Source: Winogradskyella sp046545555 | GTDB taxonomy: Bacteria; Bacteroidota; Bacteroidia; Flavobacteriales; Flavobacteriaceae | Assembly: GCF_046545555.1 (NCBI RefSeq) | Contig: NZ_JBHZTH010000001.1 | Span: 248,001-312,000 of the forward strand | Direction of reading: 5' to 3' | DNA: 64,000 nt | Shown: positions 42,675 to 52,124 of the stretch, in pieces | How the letters are laid out: the number at the start of each line of letters is the position of its first letter | How positions within the stretch are numbered: the first letter of the stretch is position 1 | Translations under genes and position numbers: made by a program | Notes under the pieces: model-generated | The model's database searches: none | The model's input: the letters and a program-made list of their open reading frames with translations, nothing else | Told to the model about the DNA's origin: nothing

Positions 42675-43391
42675 ATGATTAAATTCTTCAGAAAAATACG
42701 CTACAACCTTATGAAGCAAAACAAAACGGGCAAATACTTCAAATACGCCATTGGCGAAATTATCCTCGTTGTTATTGGTATTTTGATTGCACTACAGATT
42801 AATAATTGGAATGAAAAACGAAAAAACCAAAACTATGAGCGTAAGATTTTAACCTTAATCAATCAAAATTTAGAAAACGATTCTATTGCATTAACTAACC
42901 AATTACACAACTTAAAATCATCTAAGGATTTAACAGATAAATTATTAAAACAGGTTAGCTTAGGTAACTATAGTGATAGTTTAAATTATTGGTTAGGAGA
43001 GATTATTTCTTTTGAACGATTTAAATCCCAGTCAAGTGCATTTGAGATGCTAAAATCAAAGGGTATAGATATTATTTCTAGTGATGAGTTACAATTAGCA
43101 CTAATCACCTATTATGATGAACATGTACTTAATGTTTATGCTGCTCATAAGGACGTTGAAGAATCTTTTAAAGATGATTGGATTCCTATAATGAAAGACA
43201 ATTTTTCAGAGTTCGAATGGAAAACCTATGCTTCGCCTCGAGATTCTAAATCGTTTTTTGAGAACCGGGCTAATTTAAGTTTTTTCAAATTTTTCAAAAC
43301 GAATAAATCCAGTTCAGAACCCTATTTAGAAGCTGCACTACAAAAACTATCTGAAATTAAAAAACTGTCTAAAAATCATTTAAATGATTAA
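42675..43391 (+). CDS. DUF6090-family protein, array unit 6
   Basis: 238 residues; leader MIKFFRKIRYNLMKQNKT, KYFKYAIGE, helix, NNWNEKRK. The domain has FEMLKSKGIDIISSDELQLAL at the signature position and is otherwise distinct. A 49-base run (42718-42766) is identical to unit 7 and most of the 5' segment is identical to unit 3. It ends in Asn-Asp-stop by ATGATTAA overlap with unit 7. Topology and unknown function as for the family. Confidence 0.85.
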   Translation: MIKFFRKIRYNLMKQNKTGKYFKYAIGEIILVVIGILIALQINNWNEKRKNQNYERKILTLINQNLENDSIALTNQLHNLKSSKDLTDKLLKQVSLGNYSDSLNYWLGEIISFERFKSQSSAFEMLKSKGIDIISSDELQLALITYYDEHVLNVYAAHKDVEESFKDDWIPIMKDNFSEFEWKTYASPRDSKSFFENRANLSFFKFFKTNKSSSEPYLEAALQKLSEIKKLSKNHLND

Positions 43392-44379
43392 ATTCTTCCG
43401 TCATATCCGTCACTCTCTAATCCAAGAAAACAAAACGGGCAAATACTTCAAATACGCCATTGGCGAAATTATCCTTGTTGTTATTGGCATTCTCATTGCG
43501 CTACAGATTAATAATTGGAACACCAACAAAGCCAATGAAAAACAAGCCTATAATCAATTGTTAGAAGTGCAAAAAGAAGTCCTTAACAATATTGTAGTGT
43601 TTGATATAACAGGCACTTATTATTTTCAAAAATTAAGAGATGTAAGACGTGTATTTTCAGATACGCTAACCATAGAAGATTACCAAAAAAGCAGAACCTT
43701 ACGGAATATTATGACCTCTTCCCGAGCTATACTCATACAAAACGAGGCTTTTAACAAACTCGCAGAAAATGCCGATAATTTACCAGATCAATATAAACCT
43801 CTAGTAGTAGAGTTAAAGAATCTTTATAACCATTCAAGGTTTAAAAGTTCTAGTACTCGCTTAGATGAGCTACAAAATAAGTACTTTGAGTTTGCTTTAG
43901 AGTTTTCTGAATCAATGTACCGTGACGAGTATGATGCTGTTTATCAGTTTATGCTAACTAATACAGGTTATAAAAATAAATTGGCAAGATATAGTTGGAC
44001 TCTAGATGACCTAGCATCAGAACTCGTGGATAAAAAATATGTTGGCATTACAGTCTATAACCAAATGGTAGCATTAGGTTTTCCAAATAGTGATAATCCT
44101 ATACTAAAAACGATGGTCCAAGAGGTTACACCAAAACTAGCAGAATCCTTTATTGGCAACTACACAAATACCCTTGACACGATTAGTATAAATTTTAAAA
44201 ATAAAGAGTTTTTAGGTTATTACTCTAAATATAATTATACAGGTCCTTTAAGAATAAAGGATTCATCCAGCTTAATTTTATATGGCACCACCTTAGAATT
44301 TAATGCCGATAAATCTGAGTTTTATTTCTTAATGGATGCTAACCAACCCGTTTTTAAAAGGACTACAGAAAATGATTAA
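43384..44379 (+). CDS. DUF6090-family protein, array unit 7, with extra C-terminal domain
   Basis: 331 residues, about 80 more than the others. Leader MIKFFRHIRHSLIQENKT, KYFKYAIGE, the helix and a helical domain with the signature eroded (FNKLAENADNLPDQYKPLVVEL). After about residue 250 a beta-rich extension follows (FIGNYTNTLDTISINFKNKEF, SLILYGTTLEF), which resembles small barrel domains such as DUF3471, although this is only an impression. The stop is supplied by the ATGATTAA overlap with unit 8. Confidence 0.85.
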   Translation: MIKFFRHIRHSLIQENKTGKYFKYAIGEIILVVIGILIALQINNWNTNKANEKQAYNQLLEVQKEVLNNIVVFDITGTYYFQKLRDVRRVFSDTLTIEDYQKSRTLRNIMTSSRAILIQNEAFNKLAENADNLPDQYKPLVVELKNLYNHSRFKSSSTRLDELQNKYFEFALEFSESMYRDEYDAVYQFMLTNTGYKNKLARYSWTLDDLASELVDKKYVGITVYNQMVALGFPNSDNPILKTMVQEVTPKLAESFIGNYTNTLDTISINFKNKEFLGYYSKYNYTGPLRIKDSSSLILYGTTLEFNADKSEFYFLMDANQPVFKRTTEND

Positions 44380-45115
44380 ATTCTTTAGAAAAATAAGATA
44401 CAACCTTATGGAAAAAGGTAAAACAACCAAATACTTCAAATACGCCATTGGCGAAATTATCCTTGTTGTTATTGGGATTTTGATTGCACTGCAGATTAAT
44501 AATTGGAATGAGGGTAGAAAACTAAATACTAAAAGTCAAGAACTCATTGCATCTCTTATTGAAGATTTTGAATACAACAAAAATAAACTAGAAATAGAGT
44601 TAAAATTTAGAGACTCTTTACTCACTAATATGGATGCTTTTAATGAATTCATAGAAAGTGACACCGTATTAGTTTCTGTGGATTCTTTACGAGAGCTTGC
44701 ACATTCATTTTTTAGAGGTCGACCCTTCTCTCCTAATCTTACTGCTTATGACGAAGCAAAGTCTACGGGCAATTTAAGTTTACTAAAGAGTAAAGCGGTA
44801 TTACAACAGTTTACTTTGTTTAATGAAGCTAATAATGGTCTTATGGGTTTAAATAATGAAGGACGTTATTCTTATTTTAATGGCTCATCATGGGAGCTTA
44901 GAAAAACTGTAGACTTAGGATTGATAACTGGCAGTAATCCTATAGAAAACCTTTTATCTCATAAAGATTATAAAGCTATGGTGAGCACAACATTAGCCAG
45001 AGCAGCATTGCATAATAGCAGAGGCATAACTTGGAATACTAAAAATCATCTTGTAAGAATGAATACGGCTACCATAGAGATTCTTAGATTGCTTTATGAG
45101 ATGAAAAAAAAATGA
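44372..45115 (+). CDS. DUF6090-family protein, array unit 8
   Basis: 247 residues from the ATG at 44372, chosen by alignment with the other units (the frame is open from 44336, inside unit 7). Leader MIKFFRKIRYNLMEKGKT, KYFKYAIGE, helix, NNWNEGRK. The domain contains YDEAKSTGNLSLLKSKAVLQQF at the signature position. It is the last unit; the coding sequence ends in a poly-Lys tail (MKKK). No clear terminator follows: only a 7-bp TTCTTAA/TTAAGAA repeat with a two-base loop at 45144-45159. Confidence 0.85.
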   Translation: MIKFFRKIRYNLMEKGKTTKYFKYAIGEIILVVIGILIALQINNWNEGRKLNTKSQELIASLIEDFEYNKNKLEIELKFRDSLLTNMDAFNEFIESDTVLVSVDSLRELAHSFFRGRPFSPNLTAYDEAKSTGNLSLLKSKAVLQQFTLFNEANNGLMGLNNEGRYSYFNGSSWELRKTVDLGLITGSNPIENLLSHKDYKAMVSTTLARAALHNSRGITWNTKNHLVRMNTATIEILRLLYEMKKK

Positions 45116-45272
45116 TGCCTGTGGAAACCATTCCAAGTGACAATTCTTAACTTTAAGAACAATTTAACAGCAGTCAAAAATCCAAACGTTAAAAACTTGG
45201 CGTACATATTTTAACAAGAATGCACCTACCCTTCTTTTTCACTGAAGTTTTATTTTAATACCATCATCAACT

Positions 45273-48200
45273 ATGCACATCAAAAAGCACCTTGCCTTCC
45301 TAGCTCTAATTGTAATCGCAGTATCGTGTAAAAAGAAGCCTGTAAAAACCGACAATATTTTTAAGTATAGAGATTATATCAGTTACACCACATCTGGAGT
45401 GGTTTCGGTAACAGCGCCTATTAAAATTAATCTTGCAGAAGAAGTTGAAGGTTGGGAAGCAGAGCAAGAGTTAGATACAGATTTAATTAAAACTCAGCCA
45501 CATATCCAAGGCACATTAAAAGCACTCAACAAACACACATTACTGTTTACACCAGATGAAGCTTTAGAACCTGCAACAGCTTATGGAATTACTGTAAAAC
45601 TGGGTGATATTTATAAAACGATCCCTCAAGAATTTAAGAACTACACCTTTGAGTTTAAAACCATCACTCCGAGTTTTAGTATCATGACTAATAATTTGCA
45701 GTCCTATAGTAAAGAATGGCAGTATGTATTAGGTCAATTACGCTCATCGGACGTTATTACTTTAGAAGATGCTAAACAATTAGTATCAGCAAAACAGAAC
45801 AAAAAAGACCTCAACTTAGTTTGGTTAGAAGTGCCAGAACCTTCCAAATATTTTGAGTTTAGAATCGATAGTATTAAACGCGAAATAGAAGACAGTAAAA
45901 TTGATGTCTTTTGGAATGGTAAAGCCATAAAAGCCGAAAATAAAGGAGAGAACTTCATCAACATTCCTGGGAAAAACAACTTTAGTATTGTTGAGACTAA
46001 TGTGATTCAAAATCCTGAGCAATACTTAGCAATTAACTTTTCAGATCCTTTAAAAAAGCAACAAAATTTTGCGGGTTTAGTGACTATTCAGAATGTGAAA
46101 AACCCAAAATATATCGTTGATGGTAATGTGCTGAAAGTATACCCAGACACCAAATTAGTAGGAGATATTAGAGTCGATGTCTTTACAGGTATCAAAAACA
46201 CAGACGGTTTCAAACTTAAAAACGCCTTTGCCCAAACCTTAACCTTTGAGGAATTAAAGCCACAAGTACGTTTAGTAAGCAACGGTTCTATTTTACCAAA
46301 TTCAAAAGATTTAAAATTCAATTTTGAGGCCGTTAATTTGAGTAAAGTCGATGTAAGAATCATCAAAATATTCGAAGATAACGTGTTGCAATTTCTACAA
46401 GAAAATAACATGAATAGCAACAACGAATATCACATAAAACATGTTGGTCGTCGTATTGCAAAGGAAACGATTACTTTAATTCAAGATCCAAAACAAAGCA
46501 CAGGCAAATGGAAAGCCTATAGCATCGATTTATCTAAATATTTACAAGCAGATCCTGGTGCGATTTATAGAGTAGAAGTTGGATTTAAAAAAGACTATTC
46601 CTTATACGATTGTTCATCAAAATCTGAAACTACAGACGTCGATGAAGATGAGTATTACGATGATTACTACGATGACTATTATGAGGAAGATTTTTACGCC
46701 TCAGAGGATATTTCTGAAGAAGAGCAAGAATTAAGAGAGGAGCGTTATTGGGATAATTTAAGTTACAGCTATAGAAATACTAATTACAGATATCGCGATC
46801 GAAATAATCCATGTACAGACTCGTATTTTAATTATGGTAATCGCACAGTTGCTCTTAACTTAATTGGATCTAATCTTGGCGTCATTGCAAAGCAAGGCAA
46901 TGACAACACCTATTTCTTTGCGGTGACCAATATTCTATCAACAGATCCTGAAGCGAGTGCAAAGGTCACTTTATATAATTATCAGCGACAAGAACTCGCA
47001 AATGGAAATACAAATAGCGATGGTATTATAGAACTAGATGCTAAAAAACGAGCTGCTTTTGCCATTGTTTCTAAAGGAAAGAACATAAGTTATGTAAAGC
47101 TTTTTGACGGTAATTCATTATCACTAAGTAAATTCGATGTGTCAGGAAATAGATTGCAGCGTGGACTCAAAGGGTACATATATGGAGAACGTGGTGTTTG
47201 GAGACCAGAAGATAGTTTGTTCTTAACCTTTATGCTAAATGACAAAGCCAATAAGCTACCAAAACGACATCCTGTAAAACTAGAAATTACTGATCCTGTT
47301 GGGAAGTTGGTATATAGAAAGGTATCTATCGATAACATTAATAATTTCTATGATTTTAAAGTGCCAACGTCATCCGATTACAAAACCGGAAACTATAATG
47401 CTAAGGTATCTGTTGGTGGAGCAAACTTTTCTAAAAATTTAAAAATTGAAACGGTTAAACCCAACCGATTAAAAATTAAAATAGATTTTAAAGATGATAT
47501 CTTAAAAAATAAAGAAGCTTTAGAAGGTGACTTAAATGTAGCATGGTTGCATGGTGCGCCTGCAAAGAATTTAAAAGCAGAAGTTAAAGCTAAATTCACC
47601 ACAGCATACACCAGTTTTAAAGGGTATAAAAACTATGTATTTAATGACCCAACTAAAAATTTCAGTACTGAAGAAACTAATGTATTTGAAGGTAATTTAG
47701 ATGTCAATGGAAATGCAAAAGTTGATACAGAATTAAATATAGGAAGTAATGCGCCAGGCATGTTGAACGCACAATTCTTGGTGAGAGCTTTTGAAAATGG
47801 CGGTGATTTTTCACTCGATGCATTTACAATACCTTATGCTCCTTACGAGAGTTTTGTTGGTCTACAATCACCTAAAGGCAACAATTATGGATCTTTCTTT
47901 ACTGATGAAAATCACACCTTCGATATTGCAACAGTAACAGCAGAAGGGAAACCAAGTCAACGCAACAACTTAGAAGTAAAAGTCTATAAAATTGAATGGC
48001 GTTGGTGGTGGAATTCCTCCTACGATAACTTATCGACTTACGTATCGAGTAGCTATCATAGACCTGTGCAACAATATTCCATAAATACAGATGCCAACGG
48101 AAAAGCGAGTTTTAAAGTCAACATTCCTGAAAAAGATAGAGGTCGTTATTTAATTAGAGTGGTCGATCCTGTAAGCGGTCATGCTACTGGTCGTACCGCG

Positions 48201-50861
48201 TATTTCTATAAAAACTGGTGGTCTAACTCAGCATCTGGTGATAAAGAAGCGGCTAAAATGTTGGTGTTCTCAACAGATAAAGACAACTATAATGTTGGTG
48301 ATACCGCAAAACTAACTTTCCCTTCTGGTAGTGAAGGCAGAGCTTTAGTAAGTATTGAAAATGGTACTGAGGTCTTACAACACCAATGGGTGAAAACGAA
48401 GCCAGGTGAAACCACAATTGATATTGCGGTGACAAAAGAGATGGCGCCAAATGTGTTTATTAATATTTCATTATTACAACCACATGCTATTACTTCTAAT
48501 GATTTGCCAATTCGTTTATATGGAGTCATTCCTATGATGGTAGAAAATCCGGCAACAAAATTAGAACCTCAGATTAGCATGCCAGATGCTATTCAACCAG
48601 AGCAATCTTACGAAATCAAAGTCTCTGAAAAGAACAACAAAGCAATGACCTATACCATTGCTGTGGTAGAAGAAGGGCTTTTAGATTTAACCCGTTTTAA
48701 AACACCAAACGCATGGAACAGTTTCTACGCTCGTGAAGCATTAGGAGTAAAAACCTGGGATATTTTTGATGATGTCATTGGGGCCTATTCTGGCAGTATA
48801 GATCAAGTATTCGCAATTGGTGGAGATGGTGCTGCGGCTAAAGGCAAAAACAAAAAAGCAAATCGATTTAAGCCAGTGGTAACTTATTTAGGTCCTTTCC
48901 TTTTAAGTGAAGGAAAAACAAAAACGCACAAACTGAAAATGCCAAATTATGTTGGTGCAGTACGTACTATGGTTGTGGCTGGTAATAACAATAATGAAGC
49001 TTATGGTAGTGCTGAGAAATCAGTGCAAGTTAAAAAGCCACTAATGGTATTAGCAACTCTACCACGCAAGTTAAGTCCTGGTGAAAAAGTCACCTTACCA
49101 GTCACTGTTTTTGCTATGGAAAAGAAAGTAAAAGATGTTACGCTTTCAGTAAACGTAAGTGATGGAATTACCATAAAAGGAAACAAATCACAAACCCTAA
49201 AATTTAGTAAACCAGATGAAAAAATGGTCTATTTTGAATTGGATGTCACTAAAGCAAAAGGTATTAATACTATTGAAGTCGTAGCGACAGGAAATGGTGA
49301 GAAATCAACGTACAAAGTAGAAATTGATGTTGAAAACCCTAACCCAATGACGTCTCGAGTTATTGACCAAGAGCTTCAAGCAAATGGCAATCAAACTATA
49401 GATATTACAACTTTTGGTGTACCAGGAAGCAACTCAGCAACTGTAGAGTTTTCAACCTTACCTCCTATGGATTTTACAAAACGAATGGAGTATTTAATTC
49501 GTTATCCTCATGGTTGTGTTGAGCAAACCACATCTGGTGTTTTTCCTCAATTATTCTTAACAGACATATTTGATTTAACGCCTCAAAAGAAAAAACAAGT
49601 ACAGCGTAATGTTGAAAGTGGCATTAGACGCTTAGGACGTTTTCAAAATGCTAGTGGTGGATTAGGCTATTGGATGGGTGAAAGCTCTGCCAATGATTGG
49701 GGAACAAGCTATGCTGGTCACTTTATGATTGAAGCTGAGAAGAAAGGTTTTGTCTTACCATTGACCTTTAAGAGTAATTGGATTGCATACCAAAGACAAG
49801 CGGCTCGTAATTGGAGACCAAGTTATAAGAATTATCATAGTGATTTTGCACAAGCTTATCGTTTATATACTTTGGCTTTGGCTGGTAGTCCGGATTTAGC
49901 GAGTATGAACCGTTTGAGAGAGTTCGAGGAAATCTCTAATGATGCTAAATGGAGATTAGCTGCTGCTTATGCTTTAGCTGGTCAAAAAGAAGCTAGTGAT
50001 GCCATTTCTAAATTAGCGAATATTGATTTTGAATCAGACAAAACAGATAATTATACTTATGGTTCCGTTTATAGAAACAGAGCAATGGCTTTAGAAACCA
50101 TGTTGATTACTAATCATCCTAAGAAAACGGATTTGGCAAAATCGATTGCAAAATCCTTAGCAAGTGACCGTTGGATGAGTACACAAACTACAGCCTATAA
50201 TTTATTAGCGCTTGGAAAAATGATAAGTCAGAATGGTGGTGCAGCATTAAAGCTCACTTATAAAATCAATGGTAAAACTGAAACGATAGATACGCAAAAT
50301 GGCATTGCGCAACGTAATATTCCTATCAATGAAGGAGTGAATCAGATCACGATTACAAATGCAAAAGACAATTTGGTCTATGTACGTGTTTTAAATTCTG
50401 GTAAACTAAAACTTGGAGAAGAATTAGCCGAACAACGTGGTTTCTCAATCTCTACAGTCTATAAAGATTTACAAGGCAATAAAATAGATGTCACGAAACT
50501 ACAACAAGGACAAGACTTTGTAGCGACAGTAAGTATTTCTAACCTAACTAGAAATTACGTTAATGATGTGGCTTTGACTCAGATTTTCCCATCAGGTTGG
50601 GATATTGTAAATACACGTTTTACAGATTTTGGAGATACAACTGTGAGTCAAGCTAGATTCACAGATATACGCGATGACAGAGTGAACTTCTATTTTAATA
50701 TTAGTAGAAAAGGAAAACACGGCACCAAAACATTTACTGTAATGCTAAATGCGTCCTATTTAGGCACCTATTATCTGCCAGGCGCACAAGCTGAAGCCAT
50801 GTACGATAATGATGATTATCTCGTAAGGAACAAAGGGAAATGGGTAACCGTTGAAAAATAA
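45273..50861 (+). CDS. Bacterial alpha-2-macroglobulin family lipoprotein with intact thioester motif
   Basis: An 1862-residue lipoprotein (lipobox VAVSC, cysteine about 19) of the bacterial alpha-2-macroglobulin family. It has many macroglobulin-like beta domains, the MG2-type segment around RGLKGYIYGERGVWRPEDSL and the A2M-type region around GGDGAAAKGK. The thioester domain carries Cys1415-Val-Glu-Gln1418 (PHGCVEQTT), so the covalent trap chemistry is retained. Residues about 452-490 are an Asp/Glu/Tyr low-complexity insertion in an otherwise structured region. Expected role: periplasmic or surface protease inhibitor protecting the cell, often acting with PbpC; a pbpC-type gene lies 4 kb downstream on the same strand. 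Length is in the usual range for the type. Confidence 0.93.
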   Translation: MHIKKHLAFLALIVIAVSCKKKPVKTDNIFKYRDYISYTTSGVVSVTAPIKINLAEEVEGWEAEQELDTDLIKTQPHIQGTLKALNKHTLLFTPDEALEPATAYGITVKLGDIYKTIPQEFKNYTFEFKTITPSFSIMTNNLQSYSKEWQYVLGQLRSSDVITLEDAKQLVSAKQNKKDLNLVWLEVPEPSKYFEFRIDSIKREIEDSKIDVFWNGKAIKAENKGENFINIPGKNNFSIVETNVIQNPEQYLAINFSDPLKKQQNFAGLVTIQNVKNPKYIVDGNVLKVYPDTKLVGDIRVDVFTGIKNTDGFKLKNAFAQTLTFEELKPQVRLVSNGSILPNSKDLKFNFEAVNLSKVDVRIIKIFEDNVLQFLQENNMNSNNEYHIKHVGRRIAKETITLIQDPKQSTGKWKAYSIDLSKYLQADPGAIYRVEVGFKKDYSLYDCSSKSETTDVDEDEYYDDYYDDYYEEDFYASEDISEEEQELREERYWDNLSYSYRNTNYRYRDRNNPCTDSYFNYGNRTVALNLIGSNLGVIAKQGNDNTYFFAVTNILSTDPEASAKVTLYNYQRQELANGNTNSDGIIELDAKKRAAFAIVSKGKNISYVKLFDGNSLSLSKFDVSGNRLQRGLKGYIYGERGVWRPEDSLFLTFMLNDKANKLPKRHPVKLEITDPVGKLVYRKVSIDNINNFYDFKVPTSSDYKTGNYNAKVSVGGANFSKNLKIETVKPNRLKIKIDFKDDILKNKEALEGDLNVAWLHGAPAKNLKAEVKAKFTTAYTSFKGYKNYVFNDPTKNFSTEETNVFEGNLDVNGNAKVDTELNIGSNAPGMLNAQFLVRAFENGGDFSLDAFTIPYAPYESFVGLQSPKGNNYGSFFTDENHTFDIATVTAEGKPSQRNNLEVKVYKIEWRWWWNSSYDNLSTYVSSSYHRPVQQYSINTDANGKASFKVNIPEKDRGRYLIRVVDPVSGHATGRTAYFYKNWWSNSASGDKEAAKMLVFSTDKDNYNVGDTAKLTFPSGSEGRALVSIENGTEVLQHQWVKTKPGETTIDIAVTKEMAPNVFINISLLQPHAITSNDLPIRLYGVIPMMVENPATKLEPQISMPDAIQPEQSYEIKVSEKNNKAMTYTIAVVEEGLLDLTRFKTPNAWNSFYAREALGVKTWDIFDDVIGAYSGSIDQVFAIGGDGAAAKGKNKKANRFKPVVTYLGPFLLSEGKTKTHKLKMPNYVGAVRTMVVAGNNNNEAYGSAEKSVQVKKPLMVLATLPRKLSPGEKVTLPVTVFAMEKKVKDVTLSVNVSDGITIKGNKSQTLKFSKPDEKMVYFELDVTKAKGINTIEVVATGNGEKSTYKVEIDVENPNPMTSRVIDQELQANGNQTIDITTFGVPGSNSATVEFSTLPPMDFTKRMEYLIRYPHGCVEQTTSGVFPQLFLTDIFDLTPQKKKQVQRNVESGIRRLGRFQNASGGLGYWMGESSANDWGTSYAGHFMIEAEKKGFVLPLTFKSNWIAYQRQAARNWRPSYKNYHSDFAQAYRLYTLALAGSPDLASMNRLREFEEISNDAKWRLAAAYALAGQKEASDAISKLANIDFESDKTDNYTYGSVYRNRAMALETMLITNHPKKTDLAKSIAKSLASDRWMSTQTTAYNLLALGKMISQNGGAALKLTYKINGKTETIDTQNGIAQRNIPINEGVNQITITNAKDNLVYVRVLNSGKLKLGEELAEQRGFSISTVYKDLQGNKIDVTKLQQGQDFVATVSISNLTRNYVNDVALTQIFPSGWDIVNTRFTDFGDTTVSQARFTDIRDDRVNFYFNISRKGKHGTKTFTVMLNASYLGTYYLPGAQAEAMYDNDDYLVRNKGKWVTVEK

Positions 50862-50884
50862 AAAACACTAAACATAAACTAAAA

Positions 50885-50904
50885 CTTGTCGGTCGACAGG
50901 CAAG
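50885..50904. repeat. Short imperfect palindrome between macroglobulin and SH3 genes
   Basis: CTTGTCGGTC (50885-50894) is followed directly by GACAGGCAAG (50895-50904), complementary at eight of ten positions plus one wobble. With no loop it is a cruciform-type palindrome centred on GTCGAC, similar in style to other flavobacterial intergenic palindromes. Confidence 0.5.
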
Positions 50905-50957
50905 GAAGCTAAGAGAAAAACAAACCGCTAAAATGTTTAACTTAAAAACAAGAAATT

Positions 50958-51809
50958 ATGAACTATTTAAAAAAGATTTTAGCGATCGCATTAGTATTAA
51001 ATGTAACGATAGCAACAGCACAAGAAGAAGCATATGTGGCAGCAGAAAGCGGATTATCACTTAGAGATCAGCCAGATGTTAGTGCAAAAATGTTAACTAA
51101 ATTAGCCTATGGAGAAGTCATTGGTGTATTAGAAGAAACCGATATTAAACTCGTTATTGTTGATGCGGGTAAAAAGGTATCAGGTGAATGGGTAAAAGTG
51201 GAAACCACAAATCATATAGGTTATGTCTTTAATGGGTATTTGTCACCAGATAAAATTGCCAGAACAATCCGTGTTAGATTAGAAAATGTTAATGTAGAAA
51301 TTAAAAACTTAGCCACTAGTGACTACAAAAGAGCGCATAGATTAAAGGAAGACGACGCTATTACAATTAACGTTGACACTAGCGATTCTCCAGAGGGTAA
51401 AGAAATTGTTCTTATAGACAATGATTACAAGCAAGTAAGCATGTTTCAACGTTACGAAAACAGTTTCTCTTTTATAAGTGCTGACCCTAAATGCAACTCA
51501 AATGAATGGAAGCAATTTGATACCGAATGGAAACCATTGAAGCAATTGAGATCTAATACTTTTGAAACATTAACTTTCACCGAAAAAGACTGGATTAATT
51601 TTATAGAAGCAGCTACAAGAGATTTAAAAGATGAGGTTGAAGATAAATGTGGTGAAGATTGGTTAGCTTATGTAAAGACTATTGAAAATGTAAAAGATTT
51701 TCCTGTTAGTGTTTCTACTAATCGTGTTTTTATTAAATTTATATTGACAGATTTTGAAGATAATGTAACTGAAAAAATAATTGAATTTGAAATGCCGGAA
51801 GGCTCTTAA
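50958..51809 (+). CDS. Exported SH3-like domain protein
   Basis: A 283-residue protein with signal peptide (ending TIATAQ). Residues about 25-95 form a bacterial SH3-like domain (YVAAESGLSLRDQPDVSAKMLTKLAYGE, then WVKVETTNHIGYVFNGYL), used elsewhere for cell-wall or peptide binding. The remaining 190 residues are acidic, beta-rich and unrecognised, with one cysteine pair (PKCNSNEW and EDKCGEDW) that might form a disulfide. It follows the macroglobulin gene by 96 bases and precedes the ABM gene by 3, so it may share their transcript. Confidence 0.8.
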   Translation: MNYLKKILAIALVLNVTIATAQEEAYVAAESGLSLRDQPDVSAKMLTKLAYGEVIGVLEETDIKLVIVDAGKKVSGEWVKVETTNHIGYVFNGYLSPDKIARTIRVRLENVNVEIKNLATSDYKRAHRLKEDDAITINVDTSDSPEGKEIVLIDNDYKQVSMFQRYENSFSFISADPKCNSNEWKQFDTEWKPLKQLRSNTFETLTFTEKDWINFIEAATRDLKDEVEDKCGEDWLAYVKTIENVKDFPVSVSTNRVFIKFILTDFEDNVTEKIIEFEMPEGS

Positions 51810-51812
51810 ATA

Positions 51813-52124
51813 ATGGAAAACTTTAAACCATACTTTGCTGTAATATTTACATCAACCCAAACCGCAAATACTAATGGCTATGCAGAAATGGCTATTAAAA
51901 TGGAAACCTTAGCTAAAACGCAAAAGGGGTATTTAGGTATAGATTCTGCTAAAAATGATGTGGGTATTACAGTAAGTTATTGGGAAAGTTTAGAGGCTAT
52001 TAAAAATTGGAAAGCTAATACTGAACACTTATTTGCTCAAAAACAAGGACGTGAGCAATGGTACAATTGGTATAATGTAAGAATATGTAAAGTTGAGCGT
52101 GAGTATGAATTTAAGTTAGATTAA
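51813..52124 (+). CDS. ABM-domain (antibiotic biosynthesis monooxygenase-like) protein
   Basis: A 103-residue cytoplasmic protein with the ferredoxin-like ABM fold: FAVIFTSTQTANTNGYAEMAIKMETLAKTQKGYLGIDSA, then ITVSYWESLEAIKNWKANTEH, with the Tyr-Trp-Glu and His positions typical of the group. Such dimeric proteins include haem-degrading and quinol-oxidising enzymes, but many have no assigned reaction. Start is three bases after the SH3 gene. The stop overlaps the stop of the convergent T9SS gene. Confidence 0.82.
   Translation: MENFKPYFAVIFTSTQTANTNGYAEMAIKMETLAKTQKGYLGIDSAKNDVGITVSYWESLEAIKNWKANTEHLFAQKQGREQWYNWYNVRICKVEREYEFKLD

Larger units (their letters stand above)
38895..45115 (+). 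repeat. Tandem array of eight DUF6090-family genes
   Basis: Eight co-oriented paralogues follow each other without interruption. Each starts with MIKFF, a basic amphipathic leader of about 20 residues, then the block YAIGE and a hydrophobic helix ending ALQxNNxN, then about 190 residues that differ greatly between copies. Junctions at 39622-39629, 40343-40350, 43384-43391 and 44372-44379 are the same ATGATTAA overlap; the other three are gaps of 9, 1 and 21 bases. In several copies the first 140 bases are far more alike than anything downstream; for example 42718-42766 and 43427-43475 are identical over 49 bases. Confidence 0.9.

Noticed and set aside
38895..45115. The DUF6090 array as a prophage, integron or insertion-sequence cluster
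   Set aside because: No integrase, transposase, attC-like sites, terminal repeats or phage genes are visible; composition matches the surrounding DNA.
45144..45159. Terminator at the end of the DUF6090 array
   Set aside because: TTCTTAA/TTAAGAA has only seven AT-rich pairs, a two-base loop and no T-run, too weak to call.
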